A DNA stretch of 19,162 bases, from contig DALYDD010000017.1 of assembly GCA_031973395.1 (NCBI GenBank), forward strand, positions 1 through 19,162. The letters run 5' to 3'. The translations under genes and the position numbers were made by a program. This document shows positions 7,974-15,248 of the stretch, piece by piece (positions within the stretch are counted from its first letter, which is position 1; each line of letters opens with the position of its first letter). A model generated the notes under the pieces. The model saw only the letters and a list, made by a program, of their open reading frames with translations. It had not been told where the DNA came from and did not search any database. This DNA is from DALYDD01 sp031973395. Its GTDB lineage: Bacteria > Patescibacteriota > Minisyncoccia > Phycocordibacterales > CAIZLB01.

Positions 7974-8068
7974 GGCGGTGAGGTAGTGAAGGGTTGGGTT
8001 TCAGATAGCGGTGATTTGGTGCAGAAGAGAAAGAACTCAGTGTCGACCATTTCGGCACCGATATGCAA

Positions 8069-8097
8069 ACCATAGGGCCTCATTTTGTCTTTGTCAA
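8069..8097 (-). promoter_or_regulatory. sigma70-like promoter for the 7581-7973 gene
   Basis: Minus-strand TTGACA (8097-8092, perfect -35) is followed after 17 nt by TATGGT (8074-8069). Transcription would start near 8062, leaving a leader of about 88 nt. The last 30 nt of that leader are C-rich. Confidence 0.55.
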
Positions 8098-8142
8098 TGA
8101 AGTAATCTTTTATAGATTTATACAAATCTTATTCTGCAATAA

Positions 8143-8151
8143 TGCTAATAT
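8143..8151 (+). promoter_or_regulatory. extended -10 promoter, predicted leaderless start
   Basis: TGCTAATAT (TG at 8143, hexamer 8146-8151) ends 7 nt before the ATG at 8159, so the predicted transcript would begin at the start codon. No -35 is evident. Confidence 0.5.
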
Positions 8152-8158
8152 ATATAGT

Positions 8159-8806
8159 ATGAAAAGCCTCAAAATAATCCTCATCTGCATATTTATTATT
8201 ATCGTTATCGGCGTGCTCTTTTTTACGCTTCAAGTGGTAAGGAATCCAGGCTTTAAGGCACCTATTGCTCCCCAAGAAAAGACGGATGGTACATTAAAAA
8301 CATTCATTGATACAAAACGAGGTTTTTCTTTTTCTTATCCTTCAGAATGGTGGCTTATGGATCCGGTTCGGTTGCCTGGATATACACCAGTGATAGGTAT
8401 TGAGCAGCATTCCGGGGAGATCGGTCTTATCGCTGTTTCTCAAAGAAACATGGCTCGTCAGGCCAATATGAATGCTGATGTAGAAATGTACTCCGATGAT
8501 TTGCCAATTACCGAAATGCTGTCCTCTTTGATCGGTTCACCGGTTGAGATTCATGCAGATGAGACAAAGAAGCTGACATATAGAAGTGGCATGGGTGGAT
8601 TTATCATTAAATACTCGGGTAAGGCTGGGGTTGATGCAGAAGCGAAAACGGTGAGTGGAAAAATATACATGTACTATGTACGAAATGAAATTATGCATAG
8701 TTTTTCAGCGTATATTTCGGATGCATCAGCTGTTGTTGAAAAGAGTGCTGCCAATGTCTTTTTGGGTCAGGCAGATCTTGCTTTGCAAGGTCTGATCACG
8801 TATTAA
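8159..8806 (+). CDS. membrane-anchored PsbP-like protein, unknown function
   Basis: The 215-residue protein has an N-terminal membrane anchor (residues 4-26, very rich in Ile) and a short linker. An outward domain follows that begins TKRGFSFSYPSEWWLMDP, the pattern seen in PsbP-like and related small lipid- or ligand-binding folds. The rest alternates beta strands with a helix near the end (ASAVVEKSAANVFLG). The role is unknown. The ATG at 8159 is preferred over the upstream in-frame ATG at 8063, because it starts directly before the anchor and sits 7 nt after an extended -10 box. A similar anchored protein lies at 17681-18286. The gene converges on the CapA-like gene with a 45-nt gap, and its TAA is the centre of a 14-bp palindrome. 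Confidence 0.72.
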   Translation: MKSLKIILICIFIIIVIGVLFFTLQVVRNPGFKAPIAPQEKTDGTLKTFIDTKRGFSFSYPSEWWLMDPVRLPGYTPVIGIEQHSGEIGLIAVSQRNMARQANMNADVEMYSDDLPITEMLSSLIGSPVEIHADETKKLTYRSGMGGFIIKYSGKAGVDAEAKTVSGKIYMYYVRNEIMHSFSAYISDASAVVEKSAANVFLGQADLALQGLITY

Positions 8807-8811
8807 TACGT
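8798..8811. repeat. 14-bp perfect palindrome at a stop codon
   Basis: ACGTATTAATACGT is its own reverse complement and contains the TAA stop (8804-8806) of the PsbP-like gene. It lies between two convergent genes. It may be a weak bidirectional hairpin or a binding site, or it may be chance. Confidence 0.5.
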
Positions 8812-8851
8812 ATCAAACTAGCTCAAATTAAATACGACCAACTGTATTGTT

Positions 8852-10081
8852 CTACAGCTCGATTTTCCCGCGCAAAATTCCCTCATATATATTTGTCGGA
8901 ACATGTTTCTTAGAAATCTCTGCCTGTTTCAAAAGCATTTTATTGGTATCAGCTTCATTTGCTTTCCTTACAAATATATTTGTAATATCGATAGGGGTAT
9001 AGGTAATCTTTTTCAAAAGAAGACGATTTGAATTATCAATCGCATTATTTGTAATTTCAAAATTGAAACCGACAGTCATGCCATGTGTTGTTTCGTATGA
9101 AAAATATTGGTCAAATATATAATTTCCTAGTGAATAGAAAATATATTTATCTTTATATATTTCCGTAGATTGAATAACGTGTGGGTGAGCACCAACTACC
9201 ATGTCGGCACCGGCATCGATCCATTGATGAGCGAGATTTTTTTGAGTCAGATTTGGTTCAAATTTATATTCTGTACCCCAATGTGGCATGACAATGACAT
9301 AGTGCACCTTATTTTTTATGGCCTGAATCTGGGCTAGGACAAGCCCCTCGTTTTTGTATGTAAATTCATGGTAGCCGATGAGGGCAATGCACTGCTCTCT
9401 GATTAATCCTTCTTTGAAACAATGTACAGACGTCATCGGGCTCATGCTAGCGAGCGGTGTACCAGACGCATTGATATTCAAGGTATTGGTTGGGTTGCCG
9501 AAGTATTCCATATTATTTTGCTTGAGCCACTGTACCGTCTGCTTTAGTCCTTCTGGTCCAAAATTATCCGTATGGTTGTTGGCCAGGCTCACCATATCTA
9601 TGCCACTTGTTTTAAGTAATGCTGCAGTTGATGTGGGGAATGTAAAGGAAAATCCCGGAATGCCTTTGCCAGCCGCATTTATGGTCTTTGATTTATAAGC
9701 TGTAATTGGGCCTTCGAGATTGGCGACTGTGAAGTCAAAGTCTTGTGTCAAAGCCTGTGTACCAGATGCAAAGACAAATTCTCCGCCTAGCTTATTGATC
9801 TGGGCTCGAACGCCACGATCAAACATCATATCGCCCAAGAATTGAATGGTGATAGTGTTTCTGGGCTCAGGTACGGTTGGAATTTTTACTACAGTTGTCT
9901 GGTCCTGGATTTGTTGAGCTTCAACAGAGTCAATGTTTGCCACCAGGTATTTTGCAAGAAAAGTTGTTGTGAAATAGGCAAGAATAAAGGCGCACACTGC
10001 GATGAGTGCGATGGCTATTTTTTTCGGATGTTCATTTCGAGGGATTTTGGGAGGAGTCACTGTGGTACTATAATAGTACAT
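8852..10081 (-). CDS. CapA-family protein (PGA_cap, metallophosphatase-like fold)
   Basis: The 409-residue protein has an N-terminal membrane anchor at about residues 22-45, then an outward CapA domain. Motifs in order are FLGDMMFDRGV (about 81-91), VANLEGPI, SLANNHTDNFG (about 165-175), MPHWGTEYKFEPN, GAHPHVIQ and IFYSLGNYIFDQ. These fit the CapA/PgsA family, which has a calcineurin-like metallophosphatase fold and was named from poly-gamma-glutamate capsule synthesis. No capB or capC partner gene is nearby, so a capsule role is not supported here and a hydrolase or surface role is possible. I use ATG at 10081, directly back to back with the divergent gene at 10082; GTG at 10096 would add five residues and overlap that gene. 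Confidence 0.9.
   Translation of the reverse strand: MYYYSTTVTPPKIPRNEHPKKIAIALIAVCAFILAYFTTTFLAKYLVANIDSVEAQQIQDQTTVVKIPTVPEPRNTITIQFLGDMMFDRGVRAQINKLGGEFVFASGTQALTQDFDFTVANLEGPITAYKSKTINAAGKGIPGFSFTFPTSTAALLKTSGIDMVSLANNHTDNFGPEGLKQTVQWLKQNNMEYFGNPTNTLNINASGTPLASMSPMTSVHCFKEGLIREQCIALIGYHEFTYKNEGLVLAQIQAIKNKVHYVIVMPHWGTEYKFEPNLTQKNLAHQWIDAGADMVVGAHPHVIQSTEIYKDKYIFYSLGNYIFDQYFSYETTHGMTVGFNFEITNNAIDNSNRLLLKKITYTPIDITNIFVRKANEADTNKMLLKQAEISKKHVPTNIYEGILRGKIEL
10047..10074 (+). promoter_or_regulatory. promoter of the DUF1189-like gene, predicted leaderless
   Basis: TATAAT at 10069-10074 ends 7 nt before the ATG at 10082. TTGGGA at 10047-10052 is a plausible -35 with a 16-nt spacer. The promoter lies inside the 5' coding part of the divergent CapA-like gene. 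Confidence 0.6.
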
Positions 10082-10903
10082 ATGAAATTTTTTCACACCC
10101 TGGTCGGCTCACTCACTCGCCGAGATTTTTATAAGCATATTTTGAGTGGTACTGAAAAGACTGGTTTTTTCTATATTTTCAAACTCCAGGTTTTGTCGGC
10201 ACTTTTTCTCACCATTCTTTTGTCAATCGGTATTTCTGGTATTTTGCCTTCGATTGAAAAGACGGCCAAAGAAATTTTGCCACCAGGGGCAGAAATCATT
10301 ATTAAAAACGGGGAATTGAAAACAAATACCAACCCGATCATTGTACCTATTCCAAGTTCTATTGATGATGGATCTTCGGATCGATCGCTACCTACAAACG
10401 CTATCGTCCTTGATATCACCGCTTCCACAACCGTGGCGGATCTAGAAAAGAAAGATACGTTTGTCCTCGTAACAGCAGAGGGGATTATTACCCAAAATCC
10501 AAATGGGAAAGTTACGATGAGTTTCTTTAAAAATATACAGGATGCGGATTTGGTGATCGACGAGAACTGGCTCGCTCAAAAATCAGCTTGGCTCAAGAAT
10601 TTTGCGAAGTATATTCCTTTTATCGCTTTCTTCCTTATCCTTGGCGGGCTCTATCTCTTGTCTCTATTTACTGCCCTTATCTATGGATTATTCGTGTATC
10701 TGATGCTGAAAATTGTGAAAACTCCGAAATCATTCCGTATTGCATATTCAGTCGGCCTTTATTCAAGGACGTTTGCCGTCTTGCTCGCTTTGTTCGCATT
10801 TGTCTTGCCTATATTCGCCGTCAGTCCATTTAATATTGTGCTCCAGTTACTCTTCCTTTTGCTTATGTTGCGCCAGAGGAATGGTGCCCGAACTGTGCTA
10901 TAA
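10082..10903 (+). CDS. DUF1189-like polytopic membrane protein
   Basis: The 273-residue protein has a basic N-terminus, one membrane segment at about 33-55, and an outward loop of about 120 residues. Three further hydrophobic segments from about residue 178 to the end finish in LLLMLRQRNG. This single helix, large loop, then multi-helix bundle is the layout of DUF1189 proteins. The family's function is not established. The frame is open upstream to 9842, but the ATG at 10082 is chosen because TATAAT lies 7 nt before it and the upstream part is antisense to the CapA-like coding sequence. Its stop codon lies inside the -10 box of lemA. Confidence 0.75.
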   Translation: MKFFHTLVGSLTRRDFYKHILSGTEKTGFFYIFKLQVLSALFLTILLSIGISGILPSIEKTAKEILPPGAEIIIKNGELKTNTNPIIVPIPSSIDDGSSDRSLPTNAIVLDITASTTVADLEKKDTFVLVTAEGIITQNPNGKVTMSFFKNIQDADLVIDENWLAQKSAWLKNFAKYIPFIAFFLILGGLYLLSLFTALIYGLFVYLMLKIVKTPKSFRIAYSVGLYSRTFAVLLALFAFVLPIFAVSPFNIVLQLLFLLLMLRQRNGARTVL

Positions 10904-10904
10904 T
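10896..10904 (+). promoter_or_regulatory. extended -10 promoter of lemA, overlapping the upstream stop codon
   Basis: TGCTATAAT is a perfect extended -10. The TAA stop of the DUF1189-like gene (10901-10903) is inside it. Transcription would begin near 10911, giving about 22 nt of leader before the lemA ATG at 10933. Confidence 0.6.
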
Positions 10905-10932
10905 AGTCCTATCAACTAATTATTAAATACCC

Positions 10933-11508
10933 ATGTCAACACCACTTATAATCGTTATTGCTATAGTAGTCATCTTCGGCGGATGGTTTGTCACGTTATA
11001 TAACCGTTTTGTTCGTTACGTTACTCGGGCAAAAGAAGCTTGGGCAGATATCGATGTCCAGCTCAAGCGCCGATATGACCTGATTCCTAACCTTATCAAT
11101 ACGGTACAGGGTTATGCCGCGCATGAATCAAAGACCCTTGAGGCCGTTGTCTCGGCACGAAATAGTGCGATCAGTGCTATCGAAGATCACGCAACTGTAG
11201 AGCAGCGCGCAGAAAAAGAAAATGCTTTGAGCAGCACACTTAAATCCATTTTTGCTCTCTCGGAAGCCTATCCAGACTTGAAGGCTAATCAGAACTTCTT
11301 GAATTTGCAGCAGGAATTGTCAGATACAGAAAATAAAATTCAATCAGCTCGACGATTCTATAATGGAAATGTTCGTGACTTGAATATTGCCGTTGATACT
11401 TTCCCTTCAAATATTATTGCTCGAATGTTCAAATTCATGCACAAGGCATATTTCGAATTGGGAGGAGAAAAAGAGGCGGCAAGCAAGCCTGTTGAAGTTA
11501 AGTTCTAA
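10933..11508 (+). CDS. lemA: LemA family protein
   Basis: The 191-residue protein has one N-terminal membrane segment (about 4-22) and a long helical domain. It carries the family signature: LYNRFVRYVTRAKEAWADID at 22-41, QLKRRYDLIPNLINTVQGY at 43-61 and the AVVSARN block near 71-77. The later block SDTENKIQSARRFYNGNVRDLN is also typical. LemA proteins are membrane-anchored and often sit next to HtpX-type proteases or TPM-domain proteins; their precise function is not settled. Here htpX follows on the same strand after 64 nt, so the two may share a transcript and act together in the envelope. It has its own extended -10 promoter. Confidence 0.94.
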   Translation: MSTPLIIVIAIVVIFGGWFVTLYNRFVRYVTRAKEAWADIDVQLKRRYDLIPNLINTVQGYAAHESKTLEAVVSARNSAISAIEDHATVEQRAEKENALSSTLKSIFALSEAYPDLKANQNFLNLQQELSDTENKIQSARRFYNGNVRDLNIAVDTFPSNIIARMFKFMHKAYFELGGEKEAASKPVEVKF

Positions 11509-11572
11509 TTGGCGCCATGTTTGACTAATGTAAGGATGACAGAATTACAGTATGTATGCGTATTAATATAAT

Positions 11573-12526
11573 ATGGCAACTCTCTACACCCAAAAAGAAT
11601 CCAATAATTCAAAGACAATCGCATTGATGTTGTTTTTGTGCGCAATTATCGTCGCGGTGGGTTGGTTTTTGAGCTATTACTACAATAATCCGGCAATTCT
11701 ATATATTGCGGTATTTTTTAGCGTGTTCATGAACTTATTCAGTTATTGGTTTTCAGACAAAGTCGCCCTAGCGATGTCTGGTGCTAAACCCGCTGATGAA
11801 AATGAACATCGAGAATTGCATCGTATTGTGGAAAACCTAGCTATTACCGCAGGACTTCCAAAGCCACGTGTATACATTGTCGAAGACGCCGCACCGAATG
11901 CGTTCGCGACAGGGAGAAATAAAAATCATAGTGCAATCGCGGTTACTCGCGGGTTATTGAATACACTCAATCGATCCGAACTCGAAGGTGTGCTTGCTCA
12001 TGAACTCGGACATATCGGTAATAAAGATATTCTCATCTCGACTATCGCCGTTGTCCTCGCCGGATTCCTGTCAATCGTCTCAGATATGTTTTTGAGGTCA
12101 CAATTATTTGGTGGCGGGCGAGATAATGACAGCAAGGGTGCCAATGTCCTGGTGATTGTTGGTATTGTTTTGGTGGTTTTGTCACCACTTGCTGGCGCTT
12201 TGATTCGTCTGGCCATTTCCCGAAAACGAGAATACATGGCTGATGCGACAGGTGCGTTGATGACGCGATATCCCGAAGGTCTGGCTAGTGCCTTGGAAAA
12301 GATCGGTGCATATCAAGCCCCGATGAGAAAAGCATCTGATGCTACAGCACATCTCTTTATCTCTAATCCCTTTGGAGAAAAAGCCAAAAAAGGTCTACAT
12401 AATTTATTCATGACCCATCCACCTATAGAGGATCGCATCCGTCGACTTCGAGAAAGTGTTGGCATTGGTGCAGATGAGGGCATAGACTTGGTTGCACATA
12501 CAAATGACAATCAAGCTTCTGCCTAG
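11573..12526 (+). CDS. htpX: HtpX-like M48 zinc metalloprotease
   Basis: The 317-residue protein matches HtpX in length and layout. Two N-terminal membrane segments (about 15-34 and 40-60) are followed by the cytoplasmic protease region with LAHELGHIGNKD. H143, E144 and H147 form the HExxH zinc site and E220 in REYMADA is the third ligand. Two more membrane segments lie at about 155-172 and 190-213, and PPIEDRIRRL is near the C-terminus. HtpX degrades damaged or misfolded membrane proteins. It lies 64 nt downstream of lemA, a frequent pairing. TATAAT directly abuts the ATG (11567-11572), too close to drive a transcript containing the start codon, so transcription from the lemA promoter or another box further up is likelier. 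Confidence 0.94.
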   Translation: MATLYTQKESNNSKTIALMLFLCAIIVAVGWFLSYYYNNPAILYIAVFFSVFMNLFSYWFSDKVALAMSGAKPADENEHRELHRIVENLAITAGLPKPRVYIVEDAAPNAFATGRNKNHSAIAVTRGLLNTLNRSELEGVLAHELGHIGNKDILISTIAVVLAGFLSIVSDMFLRSQLFGGGRDNDSKGANVLVIVGIVLVVLSPLAGALIRLAISRKREYMADATGALMTRYPEGLASALEKIGAYQAPMRKASDATAHLFISNPFGEKAKKGLHNLFMTHPPIEDRIRRLRESVGIGADEGIDLVAHTNDNQASA

Positions 12527-12546
12527 TTCTCTCCAAAATTTTAATA

Positions 12547-12552
12547 TATAAT
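12547..12552 (+). promoter_or_regulatory. -10 box, predicted leaderless start
   Basis: TATAAT ends 8 nt before the ATG at 12561, in the 34-nt gap after htpX. This allows the GerMN-like gene to be transcribed on its own. No -35 box is clear. Confidence 0.5.
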
Positions 12553-12560
12553 CAACCCCT

Positions 12561-13226
12561 ATGACAACTAATATTCCTGAATCAAATCAAAAAGTGTTTG
12601 CTGTTTCTTTTATTATCGCCATCTTAGCAATCGTTGGATTTATCTTATTTGTAAAGTTTAATGCGAGTCAAATGACAGCTGGTGTGGACAAGGAAGTTTT
12701 GGTTGAGACGCCTGATCCAATGAAAGTTTTTGATGCTCCGTTTACGAAAGCGACTTTGTATTATATTGACTTGCCAGAGTACCCTAATGCGCCGGTTGCC
12801 ACTAATTCACCGCTCAATATTGCTAATCCGGCGTTTGGCTGCGGTGACAGATTGTTGAAATATAATATTACACTGGATGAAAATCAGGGCGGCACAAAGT
12901 CTGATGCGGTAAATTATGTACTTACACAATTATTTAGTCGTGATGTTTTTGAGCAATTCAAGCTAGCAACATCGTCTGAGATTGACGCAGGGGGCGATCC
13001 TTACAATGCACTCGCAAAAGCTAAGTTAAAAATAAAGAGCGTAAAAGAAGTTCCTGGACAATATGAAGTTAGATTGACTGGTACTCTCGGTCTAAGTGGG
13101 GCCTGTGATGTTCCTCGTGTACAAGCTCAGCTTGAGCACACAATCAATCAGATATTTGCACCTGCAACTGCTGCAATATTCTTAAACGATAAGCCTTTGG
13201 CTCAGGCTCTCTCAGGTAAAAAATAA
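12561..13226 (+). CDS. membrane-anchored GerMN-like domain protein
   Basis: The 221-residue protein has one N-terminal membrane segment (about 12-31) and an outward domain. From about residue 95 to 205 the pattern resembles GerMN, a domain known from spore germination and sporulation proteins. It includes a helix AVNYVLTQLFSR, a strand IKSVKEVPGQYEVRLTG, LGLSGACDVPRVQAQLEHTINQ, then a final strand AAIFLNDKPL. GerMN-like domains also occur in non-spore-formers as cell-surface modules, and no sporulation role is implied here. Cysteines in FGCGD and SGACDV could form a disulfide outside the cell. The 3' end overlaps the convergent gene at 13212 by 15 bp. Confidence 0.68.
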   Translation: MTTNIPESNQKVFAVSFIIAILAIVGFILFVKFNASQMTAGVDKEVLVETPDPMKVFDAPFTKATLYYIDLPEYPNAPVATNSPLNIANPAFGCGDRLLKYNITLDENQGGTKSDAVNYVLTQLFSRDVFEQFKLATSSEIDAGGDPYNALAKAKLKIKSVKEVPGQYEVRLTGTLGLSGACDVPRVQAQLEHTINQIFAPATAAIFLNDKPLAQALSGKK

Positions 13227-15104
13227 TTCAGCCGGTACCACCTCGGTGGATTTCATTCGCATTCCGATTTGCAATTCATGGATAATAGACCATTCGAATC
13301 TTTTTTGCTGTACTGATTTTTCAAATCTTGTTAGATATTGATTGAGCTTTTCACAAATCAAATTTGGGGATTTGTGTTCAAGTTGCAGAGCTTTCCGAGC
13401 CAGATTGCAGTGCTCTAGGATTATAGAAAAAGCTCGATTCATGCGAACGCTGCATTCAGAAATATTTGAACCAGTAAAATTTGAGAGATCCAGGAAATAA
13501 TATGCGGTAGATAATTTGCCGATAGAGAGATCTTTTTCAAAATCTTCTATGTCGTCAGCTATTTGTCTTGCTAATAAGAAATGCTTGAAGAAATCACCGA
13601 ATAGTTTTTCATAGTGAGGGAAGAGGGTAAGATACATCAATATGGAGCCTTGAGACTTTTGGTAATGATCAGTGAGGGGTGTGCCTGCAATGGAGCTCAA
13701 GAATGCAATTTGGTCCATATTGTTTATGTCCCCGTGTGTACAAGGCAGATTCAAATTGAATATATCTGTTTGGTCCAGCAGCTCAAATATCCGTGATGTA
13801 TTTTGTGCACCGATTTTTCCCAAGAGATGTGTAAGTTCTATATGAAATATGCGATGAAAATATATCAAACAAGGTAAAAAGTCAGCGCTTAATTCACCGT
13901 CGTATAATTTGTCATAAAGATAATAAGCTAAGAGTCCGAGGCCGTGAATGTAGAGTGGAGAATGCATGCTGTCATCCTCTGAGTCTTTGACTGCCAAGCT
14001 CAATAGATAAATATCAGCAAATATATTGAAGTCTATAGAATTGATCAATGAATCAGATAAGTCTCTTATTACAGTATTCCTCTGATGCCCTGAGGGCATG
14101 CATTGGTCAATGATTCCGTTAATGTATTTCGAGACATTCTTATTTATTGCATCGTCACTTCGAGGGTTTACTCCTTTTGGTTCTTGGAGGGCGGCAAGCG
14201 AAGCTTCTATATACACCAGTTGATTAAAATATAAAGAATATGCGTGAACAGACCCTGCCTCTTTGTCCTGATTCGTTGATTCTATATACAAGGGCTCGGC
14301 CTCGATAACATCATAGTCAGTTTCAAAATCTTCTGCCTCTAATAAAGCATTGTCTGGTTGGAACCTAGATAGGGCAGCGAGGCATATATATTTATTCGGG
14401 GCAAAGGTGTCTCGTCCTAGATAATCGCATAGTTTTTCTGCCAAAATTTGTCTTTGGGCGAAATCAAATTCTATTCGAGATGCTAAATAAAGAGGCAAGG
14501 GCACAGCATCATAAAACGCAGAAGATTCCGCATTAAATGTTGATAGGCTTTCATATATAAAATTCTTGAGTTCTGTACATGGAATATTCCACAGTTCAAA
14601 ACATGCAGCTACGGCGCAAAGCACAATGGGGTCCAAAGACAGCCACTCGCTTTCGCTACTCTGTATTTCTTTTTCTATATCAACACACCAGGTATTAAAT
14701 GCATATGGCTGGTCTCGAAAGCGCAGAGAATCAAGGGCGATCAAGAGGTTGGCTATGTGGTGCGGTGTAATGAGGGTACTGTTATATTTGCCAATCGCAT
14801 AAAAAGCAGAACAGGTGTCATCAATATCGTCAGGATAAGAGCTGTCTTTTGTTCGAGGTAAATAATTGAGAGTACTGGTTCGACTGAATTGGCTTAAAAG
14901 AAAAAGAGCAAATGCTTGAATTTCCTTTTCTAATAGCTGAATCCCTTCGCGGCTTTCGCCAAGTGTGCCCAAATAATCCCTAATATTGACCAGAGAAGTC
15001 ATTTCCAAGATTGATATAAATACCGGCTGACCCTGAAATCGGTTATGTTGCATCTGTTGCAAAATGATTATCTGCCTCAGCTTTTCTTTTATTTTTTCCA
15101 GCAT
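13212..15104 (-). CDS. putative two-domain terpene/isoprenoid synthase (class II-like plus class I-like)
   Basis: The 630-residue, almost wholly helical and soluble protein looks like two isoprenoid-enzyme domains. In the N-terminal half, YPDDIDDTCSAFYAI (90-104) contains D93-I-D95-D96, matching the DxDD general-acid motif of class II terpene cyclases. Helical pairs follow that could form an alpha-alpha barrel. The C-terminal part (about 350-630) resembles class I isoprenoid synthases. It has AYYLYDKLYDGE (393-404) as a degenerate first Asp motif (D398, D402), and RQIADDIEDFEKD (513-525) with GK at 529-530 as the second Asp-rich, Mg-diphosphate site. No transit or membrane segment is present. 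I choose ATG at 15104: the open frame runs to 15245 but that part crosses another gene's terminator, and TATATT (15111-15116) lies 6 nt upstream. The class I assignment is moderately supported, the class II one less so. Product and substrate are unknown. Confidence 0.6.
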   Translation of the reverse strand: MLEKIKEKLRQIIILQQMQHNRFQGQPVFISILEMTSLVNIRDYLGTLGESREGIQLLEKEIQAFALFLLSQFSRTSTLNYLPRTKDSSYPDDIDDTCSAFYAIGKYNSTLITPHHIANLLIALDSLRFRDQPYAFNTWCVDIEKEIQSSESEWLSLDPIVLCAVAACFELWNIPCTELKNFIYESLSTFNAESSAFYDAVPLPLYLASRIEFDFAQRQILAEKLCDYLGRDTFAPNKYICLAALSRFQPDNALLEAEDFETDYDVIEAEPLYIESTNQDKEAGSVHAYSLYFNQLVYIEASLAALQEPKGVNPRSDDAINKNVSKYINGIIDQCMPSGHQRNTVIRDLSDSLINSIDFNIFADIYLLSLAVKDSEDDSMHSPLYIHGLGLLAYYLYDKLYDGELSADFLPCLIYFHRIFHIELTHLLGKIGAQNTSRIFELLDQTDIFNLNLPCTHGDINNMDQIAFLSSIAGTPLTDHYQKSQGSILMYLTLFPHYEKLFGDFFKHFLLARQIADDIEDFEKDLSIGKLSTAYYFLDLSNFTGSNISECSVRMNRAFSIILEHCNLARKALQLEHKSPNLICEKLNQYLTRFEKSVQQKRFEWSIIHELQIGMRMKSTEVVPAELFFT

Positions 15105-15110
15105 ACCTAT

Positions 15111-15116
15111 AATATA
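15111..15116 (-). promoter_or_regulatory. -10 box of the putative isoprenoid synthase gene
   Basis: Minus-strand TATATT ends 6 nt before the ATG at 15104, again predicting a leaderless transcript. AGG lies directly before the ATG, too close for a normal Shine-Dalgarno. Confidence 0.4.
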
Positions 15117-15182
15117 GAAAATCAGACATGAAATTTTGATCAAATTTAGATGTAGAAAAGATGAAATTTTATAACAGTAGAA

Positions 15183-15229
15183 AATAAAAAACAGAAATCC
15201 CGCGTCCGACCACAAGGGCCAAACGCGGG
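15183..15229 (-). terminator. intrinsic terminator after the secreted GC-rich gene
   Basis: On the minus strand CCCGCGT (15229-15223) pairs with ACGCGGG (15205-15199), followed by ATTTCTGTTTTTTATT. A competing pairing of CGTCCGA with TCGGACG is also possible. It lies 20 nt after the stop of the gene at 15249-16046 and just upstream of the next minus-strand gene's promoter. Confidence 0.78.
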
Positions 15230-15248
15230 TTCTCGGACGGGACATATT

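Noticed and set aside
9842..10081. Upstream in-frame extension of the DUF1189-like gene
   Set aside because: It is antisense to the CapA-like coding sequence, has cysteine-rich non-protein-like sequence, and the TATAAT before 10082 marks the likely start.
8852..10081. Poly-gamma-glutamate capsule operon
   Set aside because: Only the CapA-like protein is present; no ligase or CapC-type partner is in the window.
15105..15245. 47-residue N-terminal extension of the synthase frame
   Set aside because: It crosses the terminator of the neighbouring gene and the likely -10 box, and its sequence is unlike the rest of the protein.
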